From NCBI GenBank assembly GCA_003833135.1, contig QZLH01000212.1, forward strand, positions 53,064 through 117,063: 64,000 nucleotides of DNA, in the 5' to 3' direction. Position 1 is the first letter of the stretch, and each line of letters begins with the position of its first letter. The position numbers were made by a program, and so were the translations under genes. Source of the DNA: Oehlia diaphana (lineage: Eukaryota > Glomeromycota > Glomeromycetes > Glomerales > Glomeraceae). Below, in pieces: positions 23,958-36,462 of the stretch. The notes beneath the pieces are model-generated. The model had not been told where the DNA came from, ran no database searches, and saw nothing but the letters and a program-made list of their open reading frames with translations.

Positions 23958-26900
23958 ATGGAGGTTTGTTTTAGTTTAAAAGTTATATGAGATTTTTTGT
24001 ATAATTTATTTATTTAACCTTACTAAAACGCGTTATAACGTAGTATCAAGAGTTTGTTTCAAGACTAGAAGAACTCCTTAACCAATTAGTTTCTGGTGAT
24101 ACTGATACAGCAAGAATAAGAACGGTACGCAACTGTTATGTTGACAACTAAAGTTTGTTGCTTTTTTTGTCTCTCACGCGTTTTTAATATATTCTTTTCA
24201 TTTTTGTTTCACATTTTGTTTTAAAGGCTACTTCTACTTTGAATAACGATTTTTATAGTTCTTCTACTTGTGTAGCTGCACTTGTACAAATTCTATCATC
24301 CTCTACGCATTGGCAGGTCTGTAAGTTAATTTTCTCACGAAAAAAAAAAAAAAATTAAATACAGTATTTATATCACAATAATAATGGTTTTAGGTGCGAC
24401 AACTTGCAGCTGTTGAATTAAGAAAAAGATCAATAAAATGGTGGTCAAAGATTGATATAAACACACAAACAGCTATAAAAAATCAATTACTCGAGGTTAT
24501 TTTGCGGGAATCTCAGTAAGCTTAATAAATTACGCGATACGCGAGTTTAAATTTATTAAGTTACTTATTTTAAGGTTAATGATTAATAAATTTATAGTGA
24601 ACTTGTAAGACATGCTACGGCACGTGTAATTTCATCTATTGCTAAAATTGAAATACCAGCTGGCACGTGGAATCATTTGCTTCAATTCTTATATCAATGT
24701 TGCCAAAGTCCTAACGCTGGACACCGGGAGGTAAATTAATTAAGTCATTAATAATATTGTAAAATTCTTGTCTAAGATGTTTGCATTTAGGTTGGAATAT
24801 TTGTACTATATACTTTGTTTGAAGTGATCATAGAAGCATTTCAGGATAATCTAAGACAACTCTTTGAGTTGTTTGGCGCAGCTCTTAATGACCCTGAAAG
24901 CAAGGTTGTGCGCGTAACTACGTTGCAGTAAGACATTTTTCTTTTCGTGATAATAAATATAATGGCTGGCAACTTCGATATCAAAATCGAATTTGTAACA
25001 TATATTCTTAATTTATTTAGGGCTCTAGGGAAAGTTGCCGAAATTATTGATCCTAGTAGTAAAGCGGACATAGTATGTTGATGGGCCCTTTTTTTTTGAA
25101 GTTGATAACCTTTAATTTTTCAATTATTACATTAATAAAAATTTTTAAAAAATTCGATTAGCAATTATTTCGCGATTTAATACCTTCAATGGTCAATGTA
25201 ATTCAACAATGCTTAGAGCAAGGTGATAATGACTCAGCCATTAAAGGATTTGAACTATTTGATGGATTGCTATTGTTGGTTTGTAAAACTTTGTTTATTT
25301 ATGAAATATACTATTTATAAGAATTAAGAATTGATTTATAATTTTCGCCTATCATTGCTCAATATTATTGATTCAAATAATGTTACCTGTAGGAGACGCC
25401 ACTTTTATCTAATCATTTGCAACAGCTCATTGAATTTGTTTTGATAGTGTCACGTAATAATCAATATGATGATTCAGTTCGAGTTATGGCCTTGCAATTT
25501 CTTATCTGGGTTACTAATTAGTAAGAATTAATATATAATTGTAGCAATGATCGAATTGCATTTAATTTTATGGTATTTGCATTGGTAGTAAGAAAACGAA
25601 AATTCAAAAGTTAAAACTCGTTGCTCCAATTATTCAACAATTGATGCCAATTGGGGCCGAGGATGATCCTGATGATCAAGATGATGAGTCGCCTTCCAGA
25701 GTATTTATTATATTATCTTTGTAATATTATTTAACGAGCGGACTGATGTTGAGTTAATAATTTGTTAAATAGATGGCTTTCAGAGTTATTAATTCTTTAT
25801 CCACCAAATTACCGCCTCAGCAAGTTTTTCCTGTTGTCATGGAAAACGTTTTTACATATGTTCAAAGTCACGACCCGAAATTCAGAAAAGCAGGAATGAT
25901 GGCATTTGCGGTACATTTTAATATCTTATTATTTTAATATAATAGAGATTTATTGCAAATGCTAACTTTCACTTGTGAAAAGGTTCTTATTGAAGGATGT
26001 TCTGATCATATGCGTCCGAAGTTTAATGACTTATTACCTCTTGTATGTAATGGTTTACGTGACCCGGAGACAATTGTTCGTAGAGGCGCATGTATTGCAC
26101 TAGGCTGTTTAGCAGGTTGGTAATATTATTTTACGTTTTGTTTAGTAATTATAGTATTAACCTAAAGAATATTGTATATTTAGAGGAACTAGATCAAGAA
26201 ATAGCGTCCAACCATGCTACACTATTACCTTTGTTATTTGATCTCATGAACGATCCAAACACCGAAATTCCAAAGCAAGCATGTAATGCGCTTGATGCCA
26301 TTTTAGAAGGATTGGATGATGAAATTTTGCAATACTTGCCTACTTTAATGGAAAGACTTTTACTTTTGTTGGATAATGGTCCTAATGAAGTAAAGACCAC
26401 AGTTACAGCAGCTATTGGGAGCGCAGCTCATGCTGCTGGTAGTGTAAGTTTCTTTATTCTTTATAATATTTTATCAATAATATATTAATAATGTTTTACT
26501 TATCTTTTAATTAGGAATTTAAGCAATATTTTCCTGTGGTAATTAGTAGATTATTGGTGCTGATGACATTAAATAAAAACAATGATGACATGTTATTACG
26601 AGGAATAGCTACCGACACTGTAGGTTCAGTTGCTGAAGCAGTTGGCAAGGAATTAATTCAGGTATAATAAATTCATAGATTATCTACCGTATATTATGTA
26701 TACTTTATTACAGCTAACATTATATTCATTTCCTAGCCACATGTCAATGAGATTATGCGATTGGCAATTGAAGGAACGCACTTGGATCATGCACGTCTTC
26801 GCGAATGTAGTTATTGTTTGTTTGCAGTTATGGCGCGTGTATTCGGAGAAGAATTTAATATATATTTAGACACAATTGTGCCTCAATTATTAAAGAGTTG

Positions 26901-29055
26901 TCAATTGGAAGAATTTGATCCATTTATACTTGATGGTATATATTTTTCATTTATTTTGCTTATAGTTATATCTGTTTACTAATTAATTCTTAAAAACTTT
27001 TATCTTAAATGTACCTAGCTGAAGAAAATCTTTCGACAGATATAGATATTGATGATGATGACGATGATGATGCGGAATATGCTATCAATTCGGCTATTGT
27101 TGATGAAAAAGAGATAGCAGCTGATGTCATTGGGGAGATATTTGAAAATACAAGATCCAATTTTCTTCCTTATGTTGAAGCATCAATATCAGAGTTGGTG
27201 AAACTAGCCAGTCATCATTCGGGAGGCGTGAGAAAATCAGTTGTATCATCTTTATTCCGTTTTTTGACAACCTTTTATAGTATGTCAAATCCAACTCAAT
27301 GGGAAGCTGGTTTACCCGTGGTATTGTTTACATTTCATTTATCTGTTAATTTTTTCATTATTCGTTTATATTCGTTTACAAAAAAAAAAAAATTATATTC
27401 TAGAAAGTACCTGTCCATGAAAACGTGCAAAATATGACAAAAACTGTAATGCCGACAATATTAGCAATAGTGAACGATGAAGAAAGCAAGTGAGTTTCCA
27501 GAATATTTGAAAATTTGAGATAATTAGTTATATGATGAGATATAAAGCTATTTAACCCAGCTCATTTTGATTTAAATATGATACCACATTTTAATACTGA
27601 TTACTATCATAAAGATATTTCTAAGTGCCAACTTTATCACTACTATTCTAACACGCGTAATTATTTAATGCAGAATGGTAATAGTGCAATTATATCAAGA
27701 ATTTATCGACACACTTAAGCAATGTGGACCCGCGATTATTGCAGACTGTAAGAATTGTTTTTTTTTCGCTTATAAATGTATATATTTAGTTTTATAACAA
27801 ATATTTAAATATTTAAATATTAATTGGTAAATAAAAGATGTTGATCCTATTGCTCAAAACATACTCTCTCTTTATGAGAAAAGAGCCTTATGCCAGCTTG
27901 ATAATGACGATGAAGATGAATTAATAGACGAGGATGAAGAAGCAGAATACGATGCACTTTTAATTAGTGTTGCGTCAGATTTTGTTGCCGCGTTGGCTTT
28001 AGTTCTTGGTCCTGATTTTGCTTCTTACTTCAAAGTGTACCTTCCACATATAACTAAATATTATGTATGTTACAAATTCAATTCGATACATTTTATGTAT
28101 TTTTAATTGTGTTAATCTATTTTTATGGTTTTAGAAAAAGTCTAAGCCAGTTTCTGATAGGTCTATGGCTATCGGATGCTTGGGTGATTCCACTATTGGT
28201 CTTAAATCCGGTATTTCGGAGTTTACTGAAGTAAGCACGCTTCAAGATATCAGTAAAAGTCACTGGAAAAATATTAAAATTTTTTATTTATTAATTTATA
28301 GCAATTATTATCATTATATCTTAAAGCTTTGGGCGATGAAGAGGAAGAAGTGAGGAGCAATTCTGCTTTTGCTATTGGCGTTCTTTGTCAATATACTACA
28401 ATCGATATCAGCAGGTAATTTTTCTTTTTTACTTATTTTGTTAAATCATATCAACTAGTAATAACTCTAGTATAATGTAATCTAGTAAATATAATGAAAT
28501 TCTTACACGAATTTATCCACTTTTTACTGGGAAATACGTACTAAATGTTACTGATAACGCTTGCGGGGCAGTATGTCGAATGATAATAAAATGTTCTCAA
28601 GTAATTCCAATTGATCAGGTACTATAGTTATCAAAATAATTTTTTTCTTTTTTTTTTTACTTTTGATTTCAGGTTTGAAATATAACCTATTAATTTTTAT
28701 AGGTATTAGAAGTAATAATTCGTACCTTACCATTAAAAGATTATGAGGAAAATGAACCTGTTTTTCAATGTATATTTTACCTTTTCCGTGCAAATAATTC
28801 TTATGTAAGTTTAAGATAATGGTTAAATATGGTAGTTGCCAATTAATATAACGTATTAAATTAACTAAAATTTACTTTTAGGTGTTAAGTCACATTCCGG
28901 AATTTTTAAACATATTTGCTCAAGTTCTTTCTCCACCTGAAGATCAATTGAAAGATCAAACACGTCAAGAATTAATAGATCTCATAAAAGCACTCAATCA
29001 ACAATTTCCTGATGTAGTTGCCAGATCACCATTAGGACCATTTTTGCAATCTTAA
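23958..29055 (+). CDS. Importin beta, Kap123/importin-4 type
   Basis: Karyopherins of this type carry ribosomal proteins and histones through nuclear pores and release them on binding Ran-GTP. The gene has about 24 short exons with GT-AG introns. The first coding exon is only ATG GAG (23958-23963), and the next starts YQEFVSRLEELLNQL. The HWQVRQLAAVELRKRSIKWW junction (exons 3-4) is the importin-beta N-terminal repeat. HEAT-like helices follow throughout (for example PNTEIPKQACNALDAILEGL and MVNVIQQC). A conserved acidic loop DIDIDDDDDDDAEYAI lies in the middle near 27040-27085, as in Kap123/IPO4, and a second acidic patch near 27900-27950. The last exon ends QFPDVVARSPLGPFLQS. I estimate about 1,050-1,100 residues; exon borders beyond the first four are approximate. 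All junctions I checked keep frame. Confidence 0.92.
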
Positions 29056-29890
29056 TTATATAAATCAATTTTAATACAAAAAAAAATTGTTAGTAATAAT
29101 TGATCTACATACAAATATTTTACAATATTTTACATTTTAATTCCTGTCACTATTCATTTTTTTTTCTCTAATACCTTTAGTGAATCAGTAAACAAAATTG
29201 AACAATCATAAAATCCTGAAAATGCTCTTTTTTGAATAGTATGTAATAACTTTCTTTTTTTTGTTTTTATCAAAACAATATAGTGTACAATGTACACGCA
29301 TGCGAAGAAATGATATTTAGGAAAAAACACATCTATTTAATATTTCTTATTGATATTCCTATTATTTATTTCAGTATATACCAAATAAAAACAAAAAAAT
29401 AATTGTTTTTCATTCTTGTTGAATAACTCTATTTAGTTACTTAAGTCTTGTTCTATTTAATATGCCTTTATTGTTAAAAATAGTATTTTACATGAGTTCT
29501 TAATATTTTAAAGCTAAAAAAGAAAGTTGAAAGAACATAACTTCGTAACAAATTTTACTAGTGCGCAGTTTCGACTCTTCCAAATAAATCTCACTCAACC
29601 GGTTAATTAACTGGTTAATAATTCAACAAGTTTTATTACTTTTTTTTTTATTAATAAGTGAAATGGAATTTGAAATAATACAGGAAAATAAAAACAGTTT
29701 AAGGATAAAATGATTAAGTTTTAAAAATCAAATAGAAACTAGATTTAAGATCATAAAAATCTTAACTTATTAAGCATATTAAAATTCAAAAAAAATTGAC
29801 ATTGATCTATTTACCATTATAAATTTCTTTATTCATTTATCTTCATTTACCTCATTTATTTCATTTACTACTTCAATTGCTTCATTTACT
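29056..29890. other. Convergent intergenic region
   Basis: This lies between the 3' ends of the importin (+) gene and the small membrane protein (-) gene. It is AT-rich with CATTTA-type microsatellite sequence near 29830-29900 and no open frame of interest. Confidence 0.6.
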
Positions 29891-30469
29891 TCATTTACTT
29901 CTTTCTATATTAGTGGAAAAAGGAGAGTTATTAGAACTATGAAATTCAGAGAATAGAAACTTTGCCAGAACTTCTTTGCTTATACTTTCTTGTCTTTCTT
30001 TCTCTGAACCTAATTGGTTCTTCAAGCTCCTATTACAAAGAAAATAGTTGTTTATAGTTTGTAGTTTGGCTCATTACAACTAACACGAGAATAAATCGTA
30101 CCAATAATTTCCTAATGCAAATGAACAGAATACAAATACCCCTCCAATTAATGCAAATAACTCTCTGTTGAATGTAACACCTTGTTTAGATCTTTCGATA
30201 CATGTTATAGGTGATACAGAAAGTGGTACGGAAGGTCGAATGTAAAATGATATAGTAGGTGGTATAGTAGGTGGTATGGTAGGTGGTATAGCACATGGTA
30301 TAGAAGGTGTGAAATGACGTACAAATACCGAGGAGAAACAACGCATAAATTCTGAAAAGAAACGACGCATATTTAAGACAAAAATACACATGAAAATTAA
30401 TTTAATGTATTTTTCTCTCATAAAATATTTGATCGTTGTTTTTATCGTTATTACAGAACTTTGCGCCAT
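29891..30469 (-). CDS. Small membrane protein with PPTI repeats, unknown function
   Basis: Two exons (30469-30102 and 30029-29891) join across a GT-AG intron to 168 residues. A hydrophobic segment lies near residues 20-35 (YIKLIFMCIFVLNM) and a second near 105-122 (LFALIGGVFVFCSFALGNYW), suggesting one or two membrane spans. Between them is a Pro/Ile/Thr repeat (PPTIPPTIPPTI) encoded by a 12-bp DNA repeat at 30253-30292. The C-terminus is hydrophilic and helical (QLGSEKERQESISKEVLAK). The intron falls within the Trp codon after the second span and preserves frame. I do not recognise a family; the size and layout could suit an ER or mitochondrial membrane protein. A later start at the downstream Met is possible. 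Confidence 0.6.
30253..30292. repeat. 12-bp coding minisatellite (GGTGGTATAGTA)
   Basis: Three to four near-identical 12-bp units sit inside the reading frame of the small membrane protein and encode a Pro-Pro-Thr-Ile repeat on the minus strand. Unit length is a multiple of three, so copy-number change keeps the frame. Confidence 0.8.
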
Positions 30470-30702
30470 ATATACGATAAAATCGAAAATTAAATTTTAG
30501 AATTTAATCAATTAATCACCAAAAAAGTCACTAAATATCAATAGTTTTTTGACCAGATCTAACCCAAAAGAAGGTTTAATTGAGAATGAGGCAATTTTTC
30601 TAAATTCAGTTAATAATTAATCATTATTAGCTTATTGATATAATAGTTATTGTTAGCATGCCAACAGCGATTTTATTATCCCCGATTTTTTTATTTATAT
30701 TA

Positions 30703-32995
30703 CTAAAAAACATAATATTTGCACAATTCTGTATTCAATTGGGTCAATATTTGCTCCAATTCATGTAATTTTTTCCTTTCTGTTTCATTCAATAATTGTA
30801 TATTAGAGCTCTTATTCAATTGTCGTAATGCATCTTCTTTTTCTTTCTTTTCTAGGAGTCTTGATGCTCCCGATTCATAATCAAAACTCACTTGATGTAT
30901 ATTAGTAAGTGTTTGATAATAATTATTCAACAATACATCATAACATTTTTTGTAATCTATATCCCATAGATAAAATGTTCTTGATGGTGCTCGATCTGCT
31001 GATCGATCGTGGGACTTCCTGTAAAAAAATTGACGTATTTAGTTAATAACAAATATAAATTTCTTATGAACTTGATAGCTTGATAAATTACTTGTATTTG
31101 TACAAAACCCCCGCTCATTAATTCTGTAAGCTTTTGGCGAACTTCTAAAGGATTCATCAATGTTAAATTAACAATCTGGAAAAAAATATTATTTAGTTTT
31201 AAAAAACTGATGAGGTACAAATTGTACAAATTAAAAAACTTACTGCTTTCTCATCCAATTTGCCTTTTTCGCATAAGAGTTGACAATTCTCACTCCTTTA
31301 AATCCATATTTTCCATAATAACATCTTCAAAAATCTCTTTTTTCAATGATTCACAAATTTCATTATATCGAATAATACATTCCACTCATATTCTCATCTT
31401 TTTTACGTAATATATCATCATATTCCACAAGATAATCCAAATATTGTTTAATGAGAATTTCGCGAGTTACTCCTCTTCTTGCACTTTGCATTTGTTGATT
31501 AAATAAATCAGTCTTTTCAGGGAACACTCATAATAATTCTTTGAGCTGATATTGCATCTAACATATTTAAAATACATATAAATACGTATATTTATTTCAA
31601 GAACACAGACAAATCAATGATAATTTTATTTTATTCTTACATGATTCCACATCATTTGGCTTCTCATCATCTACAACGTCAAGAACTACTTTCGCTATAA
31701 TACTTGCAGATTGATTAATTTGAGCCTTATCAAATTCAACAATTTGCTGTAGCACCCAAATATTAAAATTATTTCAGAAAAAAAATTATAACAGCTAATC
31801 AATATATGCTTTAACTTACTCTGTTTCTCGATTTAGCATTAATTTTTCATAATTTACACGATAATATTGATTTTCCTAAAAGATAAGATTTTTGTTAACA
31901 AAAACGGAGTCAACGAATTCAGTTGTTTATAACTTCTATCAATTGGATCCTCTCCTTTTTGTTGCTGTAAATTCAAATGGATTAGAAAGTAATTTATATA
32001 TATATGTAAAAAAAATTATATTTAAACAAATATTCAAACCTTTGTTGGTCGTTCAATACTATCAAAATTGATTTTACGTTTCTAAAAATTAGGATAAGGA
32101 AAATAAATAAATATGAAATAAAAATCAAATTAAAATACCATTAATATTATGAGCTTAGTCTCACCGATCCTGTTGCAACATTGTCATCATCAGTTACAGC
32201 CGCGAGTTTAGCTTTCACTTCAGCCATTTGTTTTTTTGTGGGAATAAAATGGTGACTTTTGCTAATTCGCGTTGTTCGGCCTCTGATGCTTTATACTGGA
32301 CAGATTTTGAATCTGTTATTCTTACTGGTGTAAGATAACGCCTTTCCACAATTTTTTTAACGTCATCTTTAATGAAAGTATGATAATAAATTTAAAGGAT
32401 GAGCATAAAAAAAAATTATAATAAATATTTGATTTACTCACTGTTCGTTCTCTTTGATATATTTCGATCTTTGATGAATCCATTGAACGTTCCCTTACCA
32501 TTTAACAGCATATAATAAGTAATCTCATCAGCTCCCTATTACCATAAATAAAATAATAATAAATATAATTTTTCACAAATAAGTGAACATATTAAAATAA
32601 ATCAAATCAATGTAACCAATGTCTAACCCATTCATTTGCGTATTTTATATAAATTCCAAAATTAACTCTTGCTAAAACTTCATTTTGATCAATAGAATAA
32701 TGAATTGAATTACGTGAACCTTCTCTAGTTTCTGCCCAATATACTAAATTATGTTGTAGCAGCACAAAGAGACAATCACGAGTCTTAGATACACTTTGTT
32801 TTGAAAATTTAGAAATAGATACTAATGGAAGTCGACCTTTTTGTAATACACTTTGGTCACTTCCTATAATGGATAAGAATCATTTGAGTAAGGGTGCAAA
32901 GATATTTTCGAGATATGTAATTTAAATACCTCAATAAATCGTCCCTAATTATATAACAACAAGCGTAAAAGTGCTTGATATACAGAATTTTTCAT
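30703..32995 (-). pseudogene. RNA polymerase III subunit RPC82/RPC3, broken copy
   Basis: The minus strand encodes recognisable pieces of the Pol III subunit C82/RPC3 (POLR3C), a multi-winged-helix initiation subunit. In order: ALLRLLLYN (32960s), KGRLPLVSISKFSKQSVSKT and FVLLQHNLVYWAE (about 32860-32730), GADEITYYMLLNGKGTFNG (about 32520), KRKINFDSIERPTK (about 32060), YYRVNYEKLMLNRE (about 31850), QQMQSARRGVTREILIKQYL (about 31480), MNPLEVRQKLTELMSGGFVQ (about 31130) and ADRAPSRTFYLWDIDYKK (about 30980). The order and GT-AG-like introns match the family. The frame is interrupted repeatedly: TAG at 32945-32947, a lost donor near 32890, a frameshift in an A run near 32260, TGA near 31530, frameshifts near 31270-31400, and a 4-bp duplication at 31001-31008. 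I therefore call a pseudogene; clustered assembly errors are the alternative. Confidence 0.8.
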
Positions 32996-33060
32996 TGTTT
33001 ATCAGCCAATTAAAAACACAGGCGATCAGATCTTGGATTTGGTCGGAACCAAATCTGAAA

Positions 33061-33175
33061 TTTTGAACCCGACCGCCGACCCACCGATCCGGTTCAGTTG
33101 TTATTTATTATCAAACTATCAAATCTGGATCACGTGCCCAGCTAAAATACCGGATCGGCGGATCGGCGGGCTGCT
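33061..33175. repeat. Dispersed inverted-repeat element, copy A
   Basis: The left arm (33067-33093) contains GACCGCCGACCCACCGATCC and the right arm (33150-33175) carries its near-complement CCGGATCGGCGGATCGGCGG, making a GC-rich hairpin in AT-rich DNA. The tract 33061-33101 recurs at 43570-43610 with one mismatch. This marks a small non-autonomous repeat inserted near the 5' end of the RPC82 pseudogene. Confidence 0.75.
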
Positions 33176-33529
33176 CAAAAAAATCTTGATAAATTTGACG
33201 TTAATGTAATTTTAAAAATATGCTTAATTCCAGCCGAAATGGTTAATTTTGGCCAGAATTAAAATTGATCGTTTTATACCGAAATTCTTTATATACAATT
33301 TTACTATTCTTTTTTTTATTTTAATATTTTAATCAAAGTTTGGGAATAGCTTTATTTTCTGTATTCCTTGTTACGCCGAGTCCTAACACTATCCTAACAT
33401 AATTTTCATTATAAAAAGATTTTTGATATATCGGATATCTTGATTAGTTCTTTTATAATATGAATTTAAAATTTTGAACGAAAAATCACGTGATATCTAA
33501 GGTGCTTCGAATTTTTCGTATATTTTAAT

Positions 33530-34057
33530 AAATTCGGTTGAGCGAGTTGCGATATATCGGAATAATCGGATGTCTTGATATATCGGATATTTTTACTGGA
33601 CTAACTGATCCAACCTCAATAGCACGAAAGCTTTTATTTCGTGCAGATACAAGCAAAAAACCACGAGGACCACCGTCGGGGACACCTGGAGCAACAAATT
33701 ATAACATTACTGATACTCGTTATGAAGTTATTAAATGTATCCTTTATGAAACCCCTAAAACAGATTTACCACATTTCACAGATCTTGAAAGAAAACTATT
33801 GAAAGAGCTTGGCAATTAACTTGCGTAATAAACGTGAAAGTACTGGCAGCAAAATATAGAATGTTAAATGAAGCGAATATTCAACTAAGTAAAAATTTAT
33901 TTTTGTCTGTTCAGCTTGGTAATAAAACCATGTTGTTTCCCGGCCAAATGAAATTCCTACAGAGATTCCTCCATTAAATGGATGGAACTACGATTACATT
34001 CCTTCTCCTAAACCTGACCAATCTCAAGAAAAAGAAAGTAAGAAAGAAGAGGGATAA
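33530..34057 (+). pseudogene. Frameshifted coding remnant of unknown family
   Basis: The + strand has clear coding texture in three frames in succession. RADTSKKPRGPPSGTPG and CILYETPKTDLPHFTDLERK occupy 33640-33819. A +1 frame then gives INVKVLAAKYRMLNEANIQL (about 33820-33890), and a third gives SRPNEIPTEIPPLNGWNYDY then IPSPKPDQSQEKESKKEEG to a stop near 34057. The pieces read as one protein of about 150 residues with a Pro/Gly-rich basic N-terminus and an acidic Lys/Glu tail. An intron may hide one of the frame changes, but I found no convincing donor for both. I do not recognise the protein. Confidence 0.5.
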
Positions 34058-36462
34058 ATCTTAGAAGAAAGAGGATAATAATCGGGAAATTTTTTCAATT
34101 ATTGGCTATCTTGTTAACCTATTGATCATTTAAAGCTCATATTTATTTGAAGGGGTGTTTCAATCATAAATAAATAATATATTTTTTCGTCCTTGCTTGT
34201 TGCAATTCCATTAAGCAATATAAATCCAAATCCAACAAGGCTTGTAAAGTTTCTTTGTAGATATATTAATTTTGTTTTATATCTTTCACTTTATAATAGA
34301 TTTATTAAAAAAAATTATCACATCTGATCTCACGTGACGTGATATTGCGGAATTTTTCATCCAGCTGCGAGAACCAAAAACAATTCTTCCAAAAAAATTT
34401 AACTACTCCCATTTACATTTTTTTCTATATAAAAAAATTCACCTGTAAGGGTACCACAAATTCTGATATTAATCTTATCCATTTCTTCCTTAATTGAACT
34501 TGACCCATTAGGAACCTTTAAAGTCTCATTCATACTTGAGATCACTTGTGTGTCCATAATTTTAAAATAGATAATAGAGAATTCTGAGAGCTAAAGGGTA
34601 TCATTCGTGATTTAATAAACATATATATTTATACACGTTGGAATGAATTATAAAAAGTATAATTTGTTATGATGGTTTTCTGCAAGTATTTTAGTAAGAA
34701 GGCGATTTTATCCATTTGTATAGACGATATGCGTCAAGAGTATCCCTGAAGACGAGATAACAGCATCAAATGCTGAAAAGGAACTCCCGGATTTCTTTTT
34801 TTAAAATTTTCCTAACACGTTGATCATGGATTTACGTCCAAAATCAAAATTTTAACCTTATAGCTCCAAGGGCAAATTGCTATTTACTCATTCGATTCTT
34901 ATTATCACTCTGTGGGATGCAGCAATCCTGCTTTGAAAGTACATGACTTTCCAAAGTGAAATGCAATTGCGATATAATGCCTTCAGGAAAGAAATTCGAG
35001 ACCGAGTTGCGTATCTGATGAAAGTGCAGTCGGTTCTCGTGGAAAAGATTCTGGAAATGGAGGGAAAGATGACAGCTTATCTATTCATGGTAAATCTCAC
35101 ATTGTCTACTTGGAGAGGGAATATCAAGAATTACTTTGTCAGGGTATTCATTTGTTGCAGGCAAAAGCTGACCTTTTAATACTTTATTCATTTCAAAAGA
35201 TTTTCCTTGATTAGATAAGGTAATTCTTGAAAAGAATAGACTAGTTTTAAGTATTAAACTATAATTAATTAGTTTCAAAATTAGTTTGAATAGTTTAGAA
35301 ATCCTAAACTACGGAATTTTGAACTTCGAAAGGCAACTAGTGAATTTAATAATGAGCCTTATCAGCTTGTCCGTAGATGTCATAAATGAGCAAGTAATGA
35401 TTATAGCGGTAAGAGAGCAAATTATGGGTTGATCGAACAGCGCATTTGTCACTATAGGATATTGCTTTGCTAATAGGTGAAGCATCACATTAATAAAAAT
35501 ATCTTTACACATAATCTACATTAACTAATTATAAGTTATAGTATATAGTCGAATAATTTCATTTTTTTTTATTGTTTTTTATATTTTATTGAACTAAATA
35601 AAACGATTTTTTGTATAAAAATTTATTATTTTGGTATAACATGTTTCTTGTTTCAAAATGATTGGAAACCAGTCTTAAGGTAATTACAAAAGGGAGTTTA
35701 CTCTTTGACTTTTTTGATTTCAACTGTTCTTTTTTTTTAAAAATAAATTTTTTGTAAGTTGTAATGTTTTTTTCCCTAGGCTGGAAGTTTTGTAAATGAT
35801 TTAAGGTAATAATAAGAGAAGAGAATTTCTGACTTTTGAACATCATTGCATTTATTCTCTGTTTTCTTTTAAAATGAAAAGGGGATGGCAAATATAACGA
35901 TTATCGACGAATACAAAATAATCACAAGTACGATGATGATAATAACAAGTATGAAGACGATGATAATCAAAAGTTCGGAAGCAACAAGCATGCATATATG
36001 GAAAGATTAATTCTTGCAATACAGGGAATCTGTATCAACAACTCCAAAATGGTCGATTGATGGTTACGAAGGTTCATTATATAGTGAATTTAAAAGAATT
36101 TGTTTTCAGTGGTTGTAAAAATACAAGATGTTATTGAGGTTGAGGTTGAAGTGGATGAAGATGAAGAAAAATGAATTTAATGATGAATGTGTATGGGACG
36201 ATTAAAATTATATTAGTAACTAATATATATTAATAGGAATATAAGATATTCCTACTGTTCCGGCAAAGGAATAACACGAGATCTAAGTAGAAATTTCTTG
36301 GCTCATCTAAGCAATTGTAGTATCATCGTCCTCAGGTACTTGCCCTTCATAATCAATACTTGCCGGCCGGAATTAAGGATTTAATCATGTGATAAAATAA
36401 TGTGACTGTGTGACTGGTTTAAATGCGGAAAAATAAGCTTATGCATTATTCGTATTAATAAC
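34058..36462. other. Decayed or non-coding region with small fragments
   Basis: On the minus strand, 34558-34444 could encode MDTQVISSMNETLKVPNG and KEEMDKINIRI, followed by a GT donor, so it might be a first exon; I could not find its continuation. Other open frames (34943-35179 +, 35586-35891 -) lack motifs. Around 35890-36180 there are GAT/GAA-rich repeats. The last 200 bp is the promoter of the TCERG1-like gene. Confidence 0.4.

Noticed and set aside
34943..35891. Open frames between the coding remnant and the TCERG1-like gene
   Set aside because: Short, motif-free and not linked by splice sites; they overlap in opposite strands.
30703..36200. A novel multi-gene system on this stretch
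   Set aside because: The pieces are best explained as a broken RPC82 copy and other decayed coding DNA, not a coherent locus.
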